64,000 bases of DNA from JABDJZ01 sp047619685. GTDB lineage: Bacteria; Bacteroidota; Rhodothermia; Rhodothermales; UBA10348. Positions 41,430 to 49,787 of this stretch are shown in pieces (the stretch's first letter is position 1; the number at the start of each line of letters is the position of its first letter). Under the pieces are notes generated by a model. That model was not told the origin of the DNA. It saw only the letters and a list, made by a program, of their open reading frames with translations, and made no database searches. The stretch is from the NCBI GenBank assembly GCA_047619685.1, contig JBLHLC010000006.1:1-64000 (forward strand), read 5' to 3'. Both the position numbers and the translations under genes were made by a program.

Positions 41430-43913
41430 CTATGAGTTCATGACGACCATGAACTCGTCGTTGTTGCGAGTGCCGCGCATTTTGTCCAGAAGCCAGGTCA
41501 TCGCCTCGGTCGGGTCCTTTTCGGCCAACAACCGGCGCAGGATCCAGATTCTGGACAGTTTCAGGTCCGGAATCAACAGCTCCTCGCGACGCGTGCCGGA
41601 CTTGATGACGTTGATGGCGGGGAAGACACGACGATTGGCCATGTCCCGGTCCAGCTGCATTTCTGAGTTACCGGTGCCCTTGAACTCCTCGAAGATGACC
41701 TCGTCCATACGGCTTCCCGTATCGATGAGGGCAGTCCCGATGATCGTCAGAGATCCGCCCTCTTCCACGTTCCGCGCGGCGCCAAAGAAGCGCTTGGGAC
41801 CACGAAGGGCGCCAGCCTCCATACCGCCGGACATGGTCCGGCCGGAACTCGGAGACACCGTATTGTGCGCGCGGGCCAATCGAGTGATGGAGTCCAGCAG
41901 GATGACAACATCCTGTCCGGCCTCCACCAAACGCTTGGCCTTGTGGAGCACCATGTCGGCCACTTCCACGTGCCTGTGGGGGTCCTGGTCAAAGGTTGAG
42001 GCTATCACCTCACCCTTGACGTTTCGCTGCATGTCCGTCACTTCCTCCGGCCGCTCATCCACCAGCAGGATCAACAGGATGCACTCCGGATGGTTGATTG
42101 AGATTGCGTTCGCAATCTTCTGCAGCAGGATGGTCTTACCCGTCTTGGGCTGGGCCACGATGAGGCCGCGCTGTCCCTTTCCGATCGGGCAGAAAAGGTC
42201 AATCACCCGGGTGGACGCCTCGCCTGCAAGCGTCTCCATGGTGAGCATCTCTTCCGGATAGAGCGGCGTGAGATGGTCAAACTCCGGCCGGTTCTCCATC
42301 TCAACGGTCGTCCGACCATTGATCGTGTTGACGTGCAACAGAGCAAAGAAACGCTCGCCTTCCTTGGGTGGTCTGATCTGACCGTCGACGGTGTCGCCAA
42401 TCTTGAGGTTGAACCGCTTGATCTGAGAAGGCGACACGTAAATGTCGTCAGGACTCGGGAGGTAGTGGAACTCGGATGAACGCAAAAAGCCGTATCCGTC
42501 CGGGAGTAGCTCCAGGACACCGACCTTCTGAATCATGTCCGCAAGCTCTGCGGTCTCCGGGTCATAATTGCGCATGTATTCGGGCTTGTCCGAATAGACG
42601 CGGTCTATGAGTTCCTCTCGACTCTCTCTGGACTGACTCCGGGTACGCCCACGGCGCCCGGAATCTGGCGGATCGCGGTACTCCTTATCGCTGAATCCGG
42701 CTGACTGGGGCTGCTCCTGACGCCCGCCCCGGTCGTTGCGATCGCCGCCTCTGGAGCGCTCCTGGCGCTCCCTGCGGTCGTTCCGTTTGTTGCGACCTTG
42801 ACCGTCTTGCTGGTTTCCGCGTGAGCGCCCACCGTCTCGCCCGCCGCCGTCTCGCCCCACGTCTCGCCCGCCGCCGTCTCGACCACCGTCTCGCCCGCCG
42901 CCATCTCGACCACCGTCGCGCCCGCCGCCATCTCGACCACCGTCTCGCCCGCCGCCGTCTCGACCGCGGCCGCGACCACGTCCGCCGTCGCGCCCACCGC
43001 GCCCGGAAGTGCTGTCTCCGTCCGCACGTGCTCCGTCACGGTCTCCACCTGAGTTGTCTCCACGTCCACCATCGCGGTCTCCGCGACCGCGCCTTCCGTC
43101 ACGTCCACTCCGGTTTCTGCCTCCTTCGCGGTCTCCGCGGGAACGCTCGCCTTCGCGGCTCTCGTCCGCACCGGTGGCCTTGCGGCCGCCATCAGCATCG
43201 CCGTCCGCAGTTTCACCACCGGCAGACTCCGATTCGGGATCTCGTCTTCCCCGGCCTCTTCCACCGTCCTGGCGCCCGTCGCGTCGGTTTCGATTCCGAC
43301 CGGCATCGCGCCGATCATCGCCATCTCCGCCTTCAGATGGGCTGGCATCGCCTTCGGTAGGCTCTTGGCCTCGCCCACGTCCTCGACCTCGTCCGCGAGA
43401 ACGGTCGGCACGTCCGCCATCGTCACTCGAAGAGTCGGCGTCCTTGTTGCCCGCTGAAGACTCCTGCGCGGAATCGTCATCGGCCGCTGCCTGCGCCCGT
43501 AGATCTACACGGACAATGCGAGAAACGGCGCCGGTGCGGGCTCGTTTTTGACGACCGTCGCTATTTCCATCTTCGGAGGCAGGGGCATCTTTGGCTTCCG
43601 GCTCCGCCTTTTCGCGGGCTCCTGACCCGTCACGTGACCGTCCATCAGGCTTCTCGGCGGAACGTTCGGTCCTGCCGCCGGACCTGCCGCCAGTCCTGCC
43701 GCGGGAGCGCTCACGGCTCTCACTGCCTTCCTTGGGAGCGGGGGTGGGGTCGGTGTTGGGTTTGTCACGGCCTGACTGGTGTTCGGCCTGTGCTTCGAGG
43801 ATCTTGTAGATGAGATCCTGCTTGCGGAGATTATTGAAGCTCGAAAGTTTCATGCCCTTCGCGAGCTCTTTCAACTCGGGCAGCTTCTTCTCCTGCAGAT
43901 CAGCTATTCGCAT
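41430..43913 (-). CDS. rho: Transcription termination factor Rho with long Arg/Gly/Asp-rich insert
   Basis: The 827-residue protein is about twice the usual length. It opens with a Rho_N/SAP-like helical domain (LQEKKLPELKELAKGMKLSSFNNLRKQDLIYKIL, 5-38). Roughly 350 residues of low complexity follow (Asp/Gly/Arg/Ser-rich, with GGGRDGGRD repeats). The RNA-binding cold-shock-like domain then appears (GVLELLPDGYGFLRSSEFHYLPSPDDIYVSPSQI), and then the ATPase (Walker A AQPKTGKT, LLVDERPEEVTDM, DSITRLARAHN, Q-loop FKGTGNSEM). The core should be a normal hexameric terminator. The insert is likely disordered; long disordered Rho inserts in gut Bacteroides drive condensate formation. Confidence 0.96.
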   Translation of the reverse strand: MRIADLQEKKLPELKELAKGMKLSSFNNLRKQDLIYKILEAQAEHQSGRDKPNTDPTPAPKEGSESRERSRGRTGGRSGGRTERSAEKPDGRSRDGSGAREKAEPEAKDAPASEDGNSDGRQKRARTGAVSRIVRVDLRAQAAADDDSAQESSAGNKDADSSSDDGGRADRSRGRGRGRGRGQEPTEGDASPSEGGDGDDRRDAGRNRNRRDGRQDGGRGRGRRDPESESAGGETADGDADGGRKATGADESREGERSRGDREGGRNRSGRDGRRGRGDRDGGRGDNSGGDRDGARADGDSTSGRGGRDGGRGRGRGRDGGGRDGGRDGGGRDGGRDGGGRDGGRDGGGRDVGRDGGGRDGGRSRGNQQDGQGRNKRNDRRERQERSRGGDRNDRGGRQEQPQSAGFSDKEYRDPPDSGRRGRTRSQSRESREELIDRVYSDKPEYMRNYDPETAELADMIQKVGVLELLPDGYGFLRSSEFHYLPSPDDIYVSPSQIKRFNLKIGDTVDGQIRPPKEGERFFALLHVNTINGRTTVEMENRPEFDHLTPLYPEEMLTMETLAGEASTRVIDLFCPIGKGQRGLIVAQPKTGKTILLQKIANAISINHPECILLILLVDERPEEVTDMQRNVKGEVIASTFDQDPHRHVEVADMVLHKAKRLVEAGQDVVILLDSITRLARAHNTVSPSSGRTMSGGMEAGALRGPKRFFGAARNVEEGGSLTIIGTALIDTGSRMDEVIFEEFKGTGNSEMQLDRDMANRRVFPAINVIKSGTRREELLIPDLKLSRIWILRRLLAEKDPTEAMTWLLDKMRGTRNNDEFMVVMNS
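42832..42966 (-). repeat. Five 27-bp tandem repeats inside rho
   Basis: Units start at 42832, 42859, 42886, 42913 and 42940, differing at few positions, and encode GGGRDGGRD-type nonapeptides. Copy number could change by slippage without breaking the frame. Confidence 0.85.
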
Positions 43914-44140
43914 GAACTAGAGAGAGGGTTGTGGTCATCGGACCATCTTTTGAGTCGCGGGCCTCGAGACCTTTCGAGGTTGCCGCTTGGGCCGGACGGC
44001 CCTGGGGAGGTGGAGTTTGAGGCTGTGGATTCGGCGTCTGAGTCACTCACGCCCTCCAAGGGACGCACGATCAGGGACCAATTCGGGAATCCGACATGTC
44101 CAATCCGGGCGCTTCACGCCTCGAATACCCCAAGATAGGT

Positions 44141-45481
44141 TCAACGCCCTGACATCACCAAATTTGGGGGATCCAGCCGGGCGAGGAATTCGCCAATAAC
44201 CTGATGTGAGCCCGTTACAAGAAGCGAGTCCCGGGAATCCAGGCCAGAGACGAAGTTGTCCAGATCCTTGGCTTCGAGGGGAGGAGCGTCATCTATCAGG
44301 TCCACACCCACCGTTTTCTCACTACCGGAGTCCCACCGGGCCCGGCTGATGCCAGCCAGAATGCGTTCGGCTGGCAAGGCCCTGGGGCCCGACAGGACGA
44401 ACGGAGAGACCACGAACCCGAGGTCCCTCAGCCGAGTGAAGACGGGCAAATGATCCTTGTCTTCCATCATGCCAATCAGAATCCGCCTGCGCCCCGAACC
44501 AGCCCTGGAGTCGGCACTGAAACGATCCAGGAGCGGCAGGAGAGCGTCGGGATTATGGGCCACATCCAGGACCACCAACGGGTCCTCGGACCAAACCTCG
44601 TAGCGTGCCCTGAGGCCTGCCAGGCGCCTCACGTGTCGTAGCCCCGAGCGAACGGCGGCCGCCGAGGTCGGGCGTCCGGTCCGCGTCAGAAAGGCGGCGG
44701 ACGCCAGGACCGCGGTGGCTGCGTTGCCCAACTGATGACTTCCCTCAAGTGCCGGAAAAAGCCTTGAGTATTTCGTTTTAGGTGTCACCAGGGTGTGTCC
44801 CTGCCATGAGGAGTCCACGCCGGTCTCCTGGAGACGGACACCAAGCGAGAGACAAACCTGTCTGATCACCGCAATCGCCTCGGGGTCCTGATGCCCCGCT
44901 ACGACCGTGGTGCCGGACTTGATAATGCCCGCCTTTTCCGAGGCGATCCCGGCGACCGAATTTCCAAGAATCTGCGTATGGTCCAGGGCCACCCTGGTGA
45001 TGACGCAGACTTCAGGTGTCAGGACGTTCGTCGCGTCAAGGCGGCCCCCGAGGCCCACTTCAACGACGGAGGCATCCACGCGACTTTCCCGAAACCGGGC
45101 CAGACTCAGCGCGACGGTGACTTCGAAGTAACTCGCGCCCACAGCCTCGATGTCAGCTCGATGCCGATCTACCACCATCCCAACCCATCCGGCGTCTGCC
45201 GCCTTGCCGTCCACCCTCATCCGTTCGCCTGGATGAACGAGATGGGGGGACGTGTGGAGCCCACAACGGAGTCCGTGTGCGGTCAGGATCGATGCCGCGT
45301 AGGACGCCACAGAACCCTTCCCGTTAGTGCCAGCCACGTGGATGACCGGGATTCCACGGTGAGGATTTCCCATCCGCTCAAGCAGTGCCGTGATTCCGGT
45401 CAGTCCGGGGCGAAGGGCAGCCGCCCCATGGGCATACTGTGGCATCGCCATGAGGTACTCGACGCCAGAGAGGTGCTTCAT
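44141..45481 (-). CDS. folC: Bifunctional folylpolyglutamate synthase/dihydrofolate synthase
   Basis: The 446-residue Mur-ligase-like enzyme adds glutamate to dihydropteroate/folate. It shows IPVIHVAGTNGKGSVASYAASIL (P-loop GTNGKGS at about 51-57), HTSPHLVHPGERMRVDG, VEVGLGGRLDATNVL, ALDHTQILGNSVAGIASEKAGIIK and LDVAHNPDALLPLLD. ATG 45481 overlaps the tsaE stop (ATGA). It follows porX-tsaE in one run, about 230 nt upstream of rho. Confidence 0.95.
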   Translation of the reverse strand: MKHLSGVEYLMAMPQYAHGAAALRPGLTGITALLERMGNPHRGIPVIHVAGTNGKGSVASYAASILTAHGLRCGLHTSPHLVHPGERMRVDGKAADAGWVGMVVDRHRADIEAVGASYFEVTVALSLARFRESRVDASVVEVGLGGRLDATNVLTPEVCVITRVALDHTQILGNSVAGIASEKAGIIKSGTTVVAGHQDPEAIAVIRQVCLSLGVRLQETGVDSSWQGHTLVTPKTKYSRLFPALEGSHQLGNAATAVLASAAFLTRTGRPTSAAAVRSGLRHVRRLAGLRARYEVWSEDPLVVLDVAHNPDALLPLLDRFSADSRAGSGRRRILIGMMEDKDHLPVFTRLRDLGFVVSPFVLSGPRALPAERILAGISRARWDSGSEKTVGVDLIDDAPPLEAKDLDNFVSGLDSRDSLLVTGSHQVIGEFLARLDPPNLVMSGR

Positions 45482-45942
45482 GAGCGGCCTTCCGGAGACT
45501 CAAGGGTGATGAGCCGCTTTGTGTCACCCGCGTGAGCAATCCGAATCACGACTGAATCGGCCGGAAGATGCGGACCGAGTTGATCGGGCCATTCAATGGC
45601 AGCCAGGACCGCTTCGTCCAGGTAGTCCGCCAGACCCATCTCCACGAATTCGGCAGGACTCTCCGAGCGGTATGCGTCCACGTGTATTACAAGGCCGGAA
45701 GGCACGTCGTACTGCTGGACGACCGTAAAGGTGGGACTCGTTACGTCGGCCGGGTCCCCGCCCAAGCCGGCAACCAGTCCCCGCACCAGTTCCGTTTTCC
45801 CTGCTCCCAGATCGCCCTGTAGAGCAAGAACGGTCCCGGCAGGAAGCATCAGCGCCAATCGCTTGCCAAATTGCCTGGTGTCCCGCGCCGATTCTGATTC
45901 CGCGGGGAAGAGTTGCGAGATGGCTGCCGGTTTCGGCTCCAT
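45478..45942 (-). CDS. tsaE: tRNA threonylcarbamoyladenosine biosynthesis ATPase TsaE
   Basis: The 154-residue ATPase has the P-loop LQGDLGAGKTELVRGLVAGLG (about 42-62), TSPTFTVVQQY, and the HVDAYR ... IEWPDQLG block, which together identify TsaE (YjeE). It works with TsaB and TsaD to make t6A37 in tRNAs reading ANN codons. It begins 16 nt after porX and overlaps folC by 4 nt. Confidence 0.95.
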   Translation of the reverse strand: MEPKPAAISQLFPAESESARDTRQFGKRLALMLPAGTVLALQGDLGAGKTELVRGLVAGLGGDPADVTSPTFTVVQQYDVPSGLVIHVDAYRSESPAEFVEMGLADYLDEAVLAAIEWPDQLGPHLPADSVVIRIAHAGDTKRLITLESPEGRS

Positions 45943-45958
45943 TTCCGGGCTGCCTGGG

Positions 45959-47518
45959 CTACGACTTGGGCGTCAGCGTGGCCACGGGAAGAATCATTTC
46001 CTCCAATGAAGCCCCGCCATGCTGCATGGTGTCGCGATACTTGTTCACGAACCGGTGGTAGTTGGTCGGATAGACGAAGTAGTAGTCCTCCTTGGCAATA
46101 ATAAAGTTGGTGCTACGGCCGCGGCTGGGCAGCCCGTACGCCTCCGGGTCCCGAACAAAAATGGCGTGCCGGCTATCGCTTTTGAGATTCCGACCGTACT
46201 TGTAGCGCAGGCCAGTCGAGGTGTCCCGATCGCCAATTACCTTGGTCTCGTGCAGGCTCCGAACGGCACCGTGATCGGTTGTCACAACGACGGTACAGTC
46301 GGCTTCGGCCAGCGATTGGAAGGCCTGGAAGAGCCACGAGTGTTCGAACCAGGTGCGCGTCAATGCGCGGTACGCGCGCTCGTCCGGAGCGATCTCCTTG
46401 AGAACCGCAGAATCCGATCTGCTATGCGCCAGGATGTCCACAAAGTTGACCACGATTGCGGAGAGGTCACTTTGCAGGTATTCGTTGATGGATCCGGCAA
46501 ATTCCCGTCCGTCCTGGCTGCTGATGATCTTCGTGTAACGCGTCTTGAGCTTCAGGTGGCGCCTCTTCAGTTGATCCTGAAGGAGCTGATCCTCGTTCCT
46601 GTTCCGGCTGTGCTCGTCATCTTCGCCGTCCGCCCACATCGCGGGGTATTGCCGGGCCATCTCTACCGGCAATAGTCCGGCGAAAATGGAGTTGCGCGAA
46701 AACGGAGTGGCCGTGGGCAGGATTCCGTAATGGAACTCGCGCTCAATGTTGAACAGAGGATAGAGTAACTGCTCGAACTCCAGCCACTGGTCGTAGCGCA
46801 TGCAGTCGATCACAAAAAAGATGACCGGCTTTCCCCTGCCGAGTTCTGGCAGGACGAATTCGCTCACTACCTCGTGCGAAAGTACAGGCCGCTTCCCGTC
46901 AGGAGGCGTCCCCACGTCCGCGATCCATCCCTCGTACCGATTCTCGATGTACTTGCAGAAAGCGCGGTTGGCGTCCCGATACTGGTCCTCCAGGATCTGC
47001 CGCGCCCCATCGTCTGCTTCCAGCTTCATGTCAAAGGAAGTGAGCTGCTTGTACACATCGATCCAGTCCTCGTGCTCCAGATGCTCATTCAGCTGGCCCG
47101 AAATGGCAGCGAAGGACTGCATGTAGTCCTGCGACGTCTTTTCGTTCTTGAGTCGCGACCTGTCCAACAAACGCTTGCAGGTCAGCAGGACCTGGCTCGG
47201 GTTGACCGGCTTGGTCAAATAGTCGCTGATCTGTCCACCAAGAGCTTCCTCCATGAGGCGCTCTTCCTCGCTCTTGGTGACCATGACTACCGGGACTTCC
47301 GGGGACAACTTCCGGATCTCATCCAGCGTTGCGAGGCCGTCCAGCCCGGGCATCTGCTCGTCCAGTAGAATCAGGTCGAAGGGAGCGGATTTCATCTGCT
47401 CCACAGCGTCGAAGCCGTTGGTGACGGTGGTGACGTCGTACCCCTTGGACTCCAGGAAAATGACATGCGGACGGAGCATGTCGATCTCGTCGTCCGCCCA
47501 AAGAATTCTGCTGGCCAT
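45959..47518 (-). CDS. porX: PorX-like response regulator with PglZ domain
   Basis: With ATG 47518 the product is 519 residues, the length of Porphyromonas PorX. The receiver domain (1-120) has the acidic pair DDE at 9-11, phosphoacceptor Asp53 in LLDEQMPG, Thr81 and Lys103 (LTKPVNP). A helical linker follows. The PglZ/alkaline-phosphatase-like domain carries VIDCMRYDQW, TATPFSRNSIFAGLLP, FVDILAHSRS and VVTTDHGAV, the expected metal-binding Asp, Thr, Asp and His positions. PorX with PorY controls the T9SS in Bacteroidota. No histidine kinase gene is adjacent. It leads a porX-tsaE-folC run. Confidence 0.9.
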   Translation of the reverse strand: MASRILWADDEIDMLRPHVIFLESKGYDVTTVTNGFDAVEQMKSAPFDLILLDEQMPGLDGLATLDEIRKLSPEVPVVMVTKSEEERLMEEALGGQISDYLTKPVNPSQVLLTCKRLLDRSRLKNEKTSQDYMQSFAAISGQLNEHLEHEDWIDVYKQLTSFDMKLEADDGARQILEDQYRDANRAFCKYIENRYEGWIADVGTPPDGKRPVLSHEVVSEFVLPELGRGKPVIFFVIDCMRYDQWLEFEQLLYPLFNIEREFHYGILPTATPFSRNSIFAGLLPVEMARQYPAMWADGEDDEHSRNRNEDQLLQDQLKRRHLKLKTRYTKIISSQDGREFAGSINEYLQSDLSAIVVNFVDILAHSRSDSAVLKEIAPDERAYRALTRTWFEHSWLFQAFQSLAEADCTVVVTTDHGAVRSLHETKVIGDRDTSTGLRYKYGRNLKSDSRHAIFVRDPEAYGLPSRGRSTNFIIAKEDYYFVYPTNYHRFVNKYRDTMQHGGASLEEMILPVATLTPKS

Positions 47519-47675
47519 GGCTAATGATTTTATTCTAGAATCAGGATCAGTAGCCTTGGCGCATCGGGTAGGGTTTTGCAGGCGCTTCATACCTCGCGGC
47601 ACCTGAATGGTTGCCGGGCCGGAACCGGCCCTTGTGTCTGCGTAGTATGGAGCCTGAGAACACCAGCCCAAATAG

Positions 47676-48182
47676 ATGAAGACCAACGTCGTTGAAGCAA
47701 TAAACCGGCAGATCCGTGAAGAACTGCAGTCATCCTATGCCTACCTGGCCATGTCGGCCCGATTTGAGGCGATGAAGCTCCCTGGTGCCGCGACCTGGAT
47801 GCGCAATCAGGCGCGCGAGGAAGTGATCCACGCCATGAAGTTCTTCGATTTTCTGATCCGGCGTGGAGAACAGCCGGCCCTCCAAACGGTCGAGGCCCCT
47901 GACGCCGATTTTGGCAACATCCTGGAAGCGTTTGAGGAGGCTCTGAGACACGAGCAGCACATCACGCATTGCATCAACGAACTCTACGACCTCGCACAGA
48001 AGGAGCGCGACTACCCGCTCCAGACGCTGCTGCACTGGTTCATCGACGAGCAGGTGGAAGAGGAGGAGGCCGCCGAAGGGATCATAGACAGCATCCGATT
48101 GGCAGGTCAGGCGGGTGAGGCTCTCTTCATGATTGATCGCGAACTGGGACTTCGCCAGCCAGAACCGGAAGGAGCCAACTAA
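47676..48182 (+). CDS. ftnA: Ferritin
   Basis: The 168-residue four-helix protein stores iron. Ferroxidase residues are visible at Glu16, Tyr23, Glu49, His52, Glu93, Gln126 and Glu129 (REELQSSYAY, REEVIHAMKF, HEQHITHCI, DEQVEEEE), as in bacterial non-haem ferritin. The last helix ends GEALFMIDRELG. It is divergent from porX (157-nt gap), and its stop overlaps the next start by one base (TAATG). Confidence 0.96.
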   Translation: MKTNVVEAINRQIREELQSSYAYLAMSARFEAMKLPGAATWMRNQAREEVIHAMKFFDFLIRRGEQPALQTVEAPDADFGNILEAFEEALRHEQHITHCINELYDLAQKERDYPLQTLLHWFIDEQVEEEEAAEGIIDSIRLAGQAGEALFMIDRELGLRQPEPEGAN

Positions 48183-48763
48183 TGGCGATCCGCACCATCG
48201 GGGCAGGCTTCTCAACTGGTCGCCTTCTTTCGACCTGTCTTCTCTTGTGTGCAGTAGCCGCGATTCCCGCGTCCGCCCAGACCCCGTGGCCGGTCCCGGC
48301 TCCGGCTGATGTTCAGACGCTGGACGGCATCATGAGGGCGTACTACGAAGTGGTGTCTGGCGCGGAGGGAGAAGCCAGATACTGGGACCGCGACAAGTCG
48401 CTACACGTGCCCGGGGCACAGGTTGTCATAACCGGGGCGGTCGGAGATTCCCTGGCCATCCGAAAGGTTTCCATTGGCGAGTGGCATGCCCAGAGCGGAG
48501 ACGTTCAACGGGCGTCGTTCTTTGAGTACGAGGTAGCCAGGGAGGTTCGGCAGCACGGCAGCACCGTCCACGTATGGTCTACCTACGAATCCAGGTCGGA
48601 CCCGGATGGCGAGGTCACCAGCCAGGGTATCAACTCCATCGAGATGATCTGGGACGGCACCCGTTACTGGATTACATCATGGACCTTTGACGGGCGGGGC
48701 ACACCCGTACCCCTTGAGTACCAACCCCAACACGTCGTTGGTGGGGTTGGGTCTCACAACTGA
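48182..48763 (+). CDS. Secreted NTF2-like protein of unknown function
   Basis: The 193-residue protein has a signal peptide (LLSTCLLLCAVAAIPASAQ). Its mature domain of about 150 residues has the SnoaL/NTF2-like pattern: an initial helix (DGIMRAYYEVVSGAEGEARYWDRDKSLHVPGAQVVI) and later antiparallel strands (VHVWSTYESRS, GINSIEMIWDGTRYWITSWTFDG). No catalytic residues are evident. It is coupled to ferritin by TAATG. The C-terminal coding end contains the inverted repeat CCAACCCCA/TGGGGTTGG (48721-48750). Confidence 0.72.
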   Translation: MAIRTIGAGFSTGRLLSTCLLLCAVAAIPASAQTPWPVPAPADVQTLDGIMRAYYEVVSGAEGEARYWDRDKSLHVPGAQVVITGAVGDSLAIRKVSIGEWHAQSGDVQRASFFEYEVAREVRQHGSTVHVWSTYESRSDPDGEVTSQGINSIEMIWDGTRYWITSWTFDGRGTPVPLEYQPQHVVGGVGSHN

Positions 48764-48779
48764 CCTCTGAAACGCTTCG

Positions 48780-49733
48780 ATGATTGATTATCGCGGGCGA
48801 ACGGTGCTCCGGAAGAAGGATTTCCGGTCCGGTCCAGAGGCCCTTTTCGAGCGAAAGGCCCCAACCACACTAGAAATCGGTTTTGGCGACGGCCGTTTTC
48901 TGGTCGAACTCGGAAGGTTACATCCCGAGTGGAATCTACTCGGTGTCGAAACCTCCTTGGCGTCGGTCTCGCGGGCCTACAGGCGGTTGCACAGGGAGGA
49001 GGTTGACCACGTACGAATCTTTCGGGGTCATGGGCGGATGTTATTGAGAGACCTGCTCCTCCCGGCGTCTCTGGAGCGGATCTACGTCAATTTTCCGGAT
49101 CCCTGGCCGCGGCGGAGACAGGTGTCCAACAGGCTCCTGCAGCCCGAATTCTTCAGTCTGGCAGCAAACCGGCTCGCACCCGGCGGCGTACTAATGCTGA
49201 CGACGGACCATCAGGAGTATTTCGAGTTCTCTCGTGAGTCGGCCCGGCAGTCTGGCGTGATCTCCGAGTCTGTTTTGGCGCCGCCGCCGGAGACGCTACG
49301 CACCAAATACGCCCTGAAGTGGCAGGACCAGTCCCGGCCAATCTATCACGTCGTGTTCACGCCTACGGAGCGGCCCGATGTGCCGCCGTCCCCAAACCCA
49401 ATCGTCGAGATGCAGCACGCGCTATTGAAGGGAAACCTGGATTCGGTGATTTCGGTGGAGAAACACGTCCGCGCTTTTGAGGGCGGCACCGTCATCGTCA
49501 AAGAGGCCTACCGGAGCCTGACAGATGAAGGAGTGCTCTTTGAGGTGGTCACAGAAGAGGCAGACCTGCGCCAGGACTTACTCGTGAAGGCGTGGACCAA
49601 GCCAGACGGCGTGTTTGTAGGCCTTGAACAGTTTGGCGACCCCATGGGCACCCGGGGCTGTCGGGAGGCCGTGCGCGCCGTCGTGGACGTGCTCGTGGCC
49701 AAGGGGCTCGAGGTCCAGGAGACCTGGATTTAG
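48780..49733 (+). CDS. trmB: tRNA (guanine46-N7)-methyltransferase with C-terminal extension
   Basis: The 317-residue protein contains the TrmB core in its first roughly 200 residues: TTLEIGFGDGRFLVEL (SAM-binding motif I, about 30-45), GVETSLASVSRAYRRL, IYVNFPDPWPRRRQVSNRLL and the C-terminal-core TKYALKW. A further 100 or so residues (QHALLKGNLDSVISVEKHVRAFEGGTV ... VLVAKGLEVQETWI) are not part of the usual protein of about 215-240 residues. They may be an extra RNA-binding or regulatory domain. The gene lies 16 nt after the NTF2-like gene. Confidence 0.93.
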   Translation: MIDYRGRTVLRKKDFRSGPEALFERKAPTTLEIGFGDGRFLVELGRLHPEWNLLGVETSLASVSRAYRRLHREEVDHVRIFRGHGRMLLRDLLLPASLERIYVNFPDPWPRRRQVSNRLLQPEFFSLAANRLAPGGVLMLTTDHQEYFEFSRESARQSGVISESVLAPPPETLRTKYALKWQDQSRPIYHVVFTPTERPDVPPSPNPIVEMQHALLKGNLDSVISVEKHVRAFEGGTVIVKEAYRSLTDEGVLFEVVTEEADLRQDLLVKAWTKPDGVFVGLEQFGDPMGTRGCREAVRAVVDVLVAKGLEVQETWI

Positions 49734-49736
49734 GAG

Positions 49737-49771
49737 GCCGCTGAACAACGAGGCGCGCGCCGTTCAACGGC
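49737..49771 (+). terminator. Possible hairpin terminator after trmB
   Basis: GCCG(C)TGAAC pairs with GTTCA(A)CGGC across a GC-rich loop, with two mismatched bulges. A T-run (49784-49789) follows only 12 nt later. It sits between the convergent trmB and accC genes. Confidence 0.4.
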
Positions 49772-49787
49772 CGCGGAATGCCATTTT

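Noticed and set aside
42605..43480. 291-residue frame inside rho rich in Glu/Thr/Val/Ala
   Set aside because: It is an alternative frame of the low-complexity Rho insert; the repeat composition keeps several frames open.
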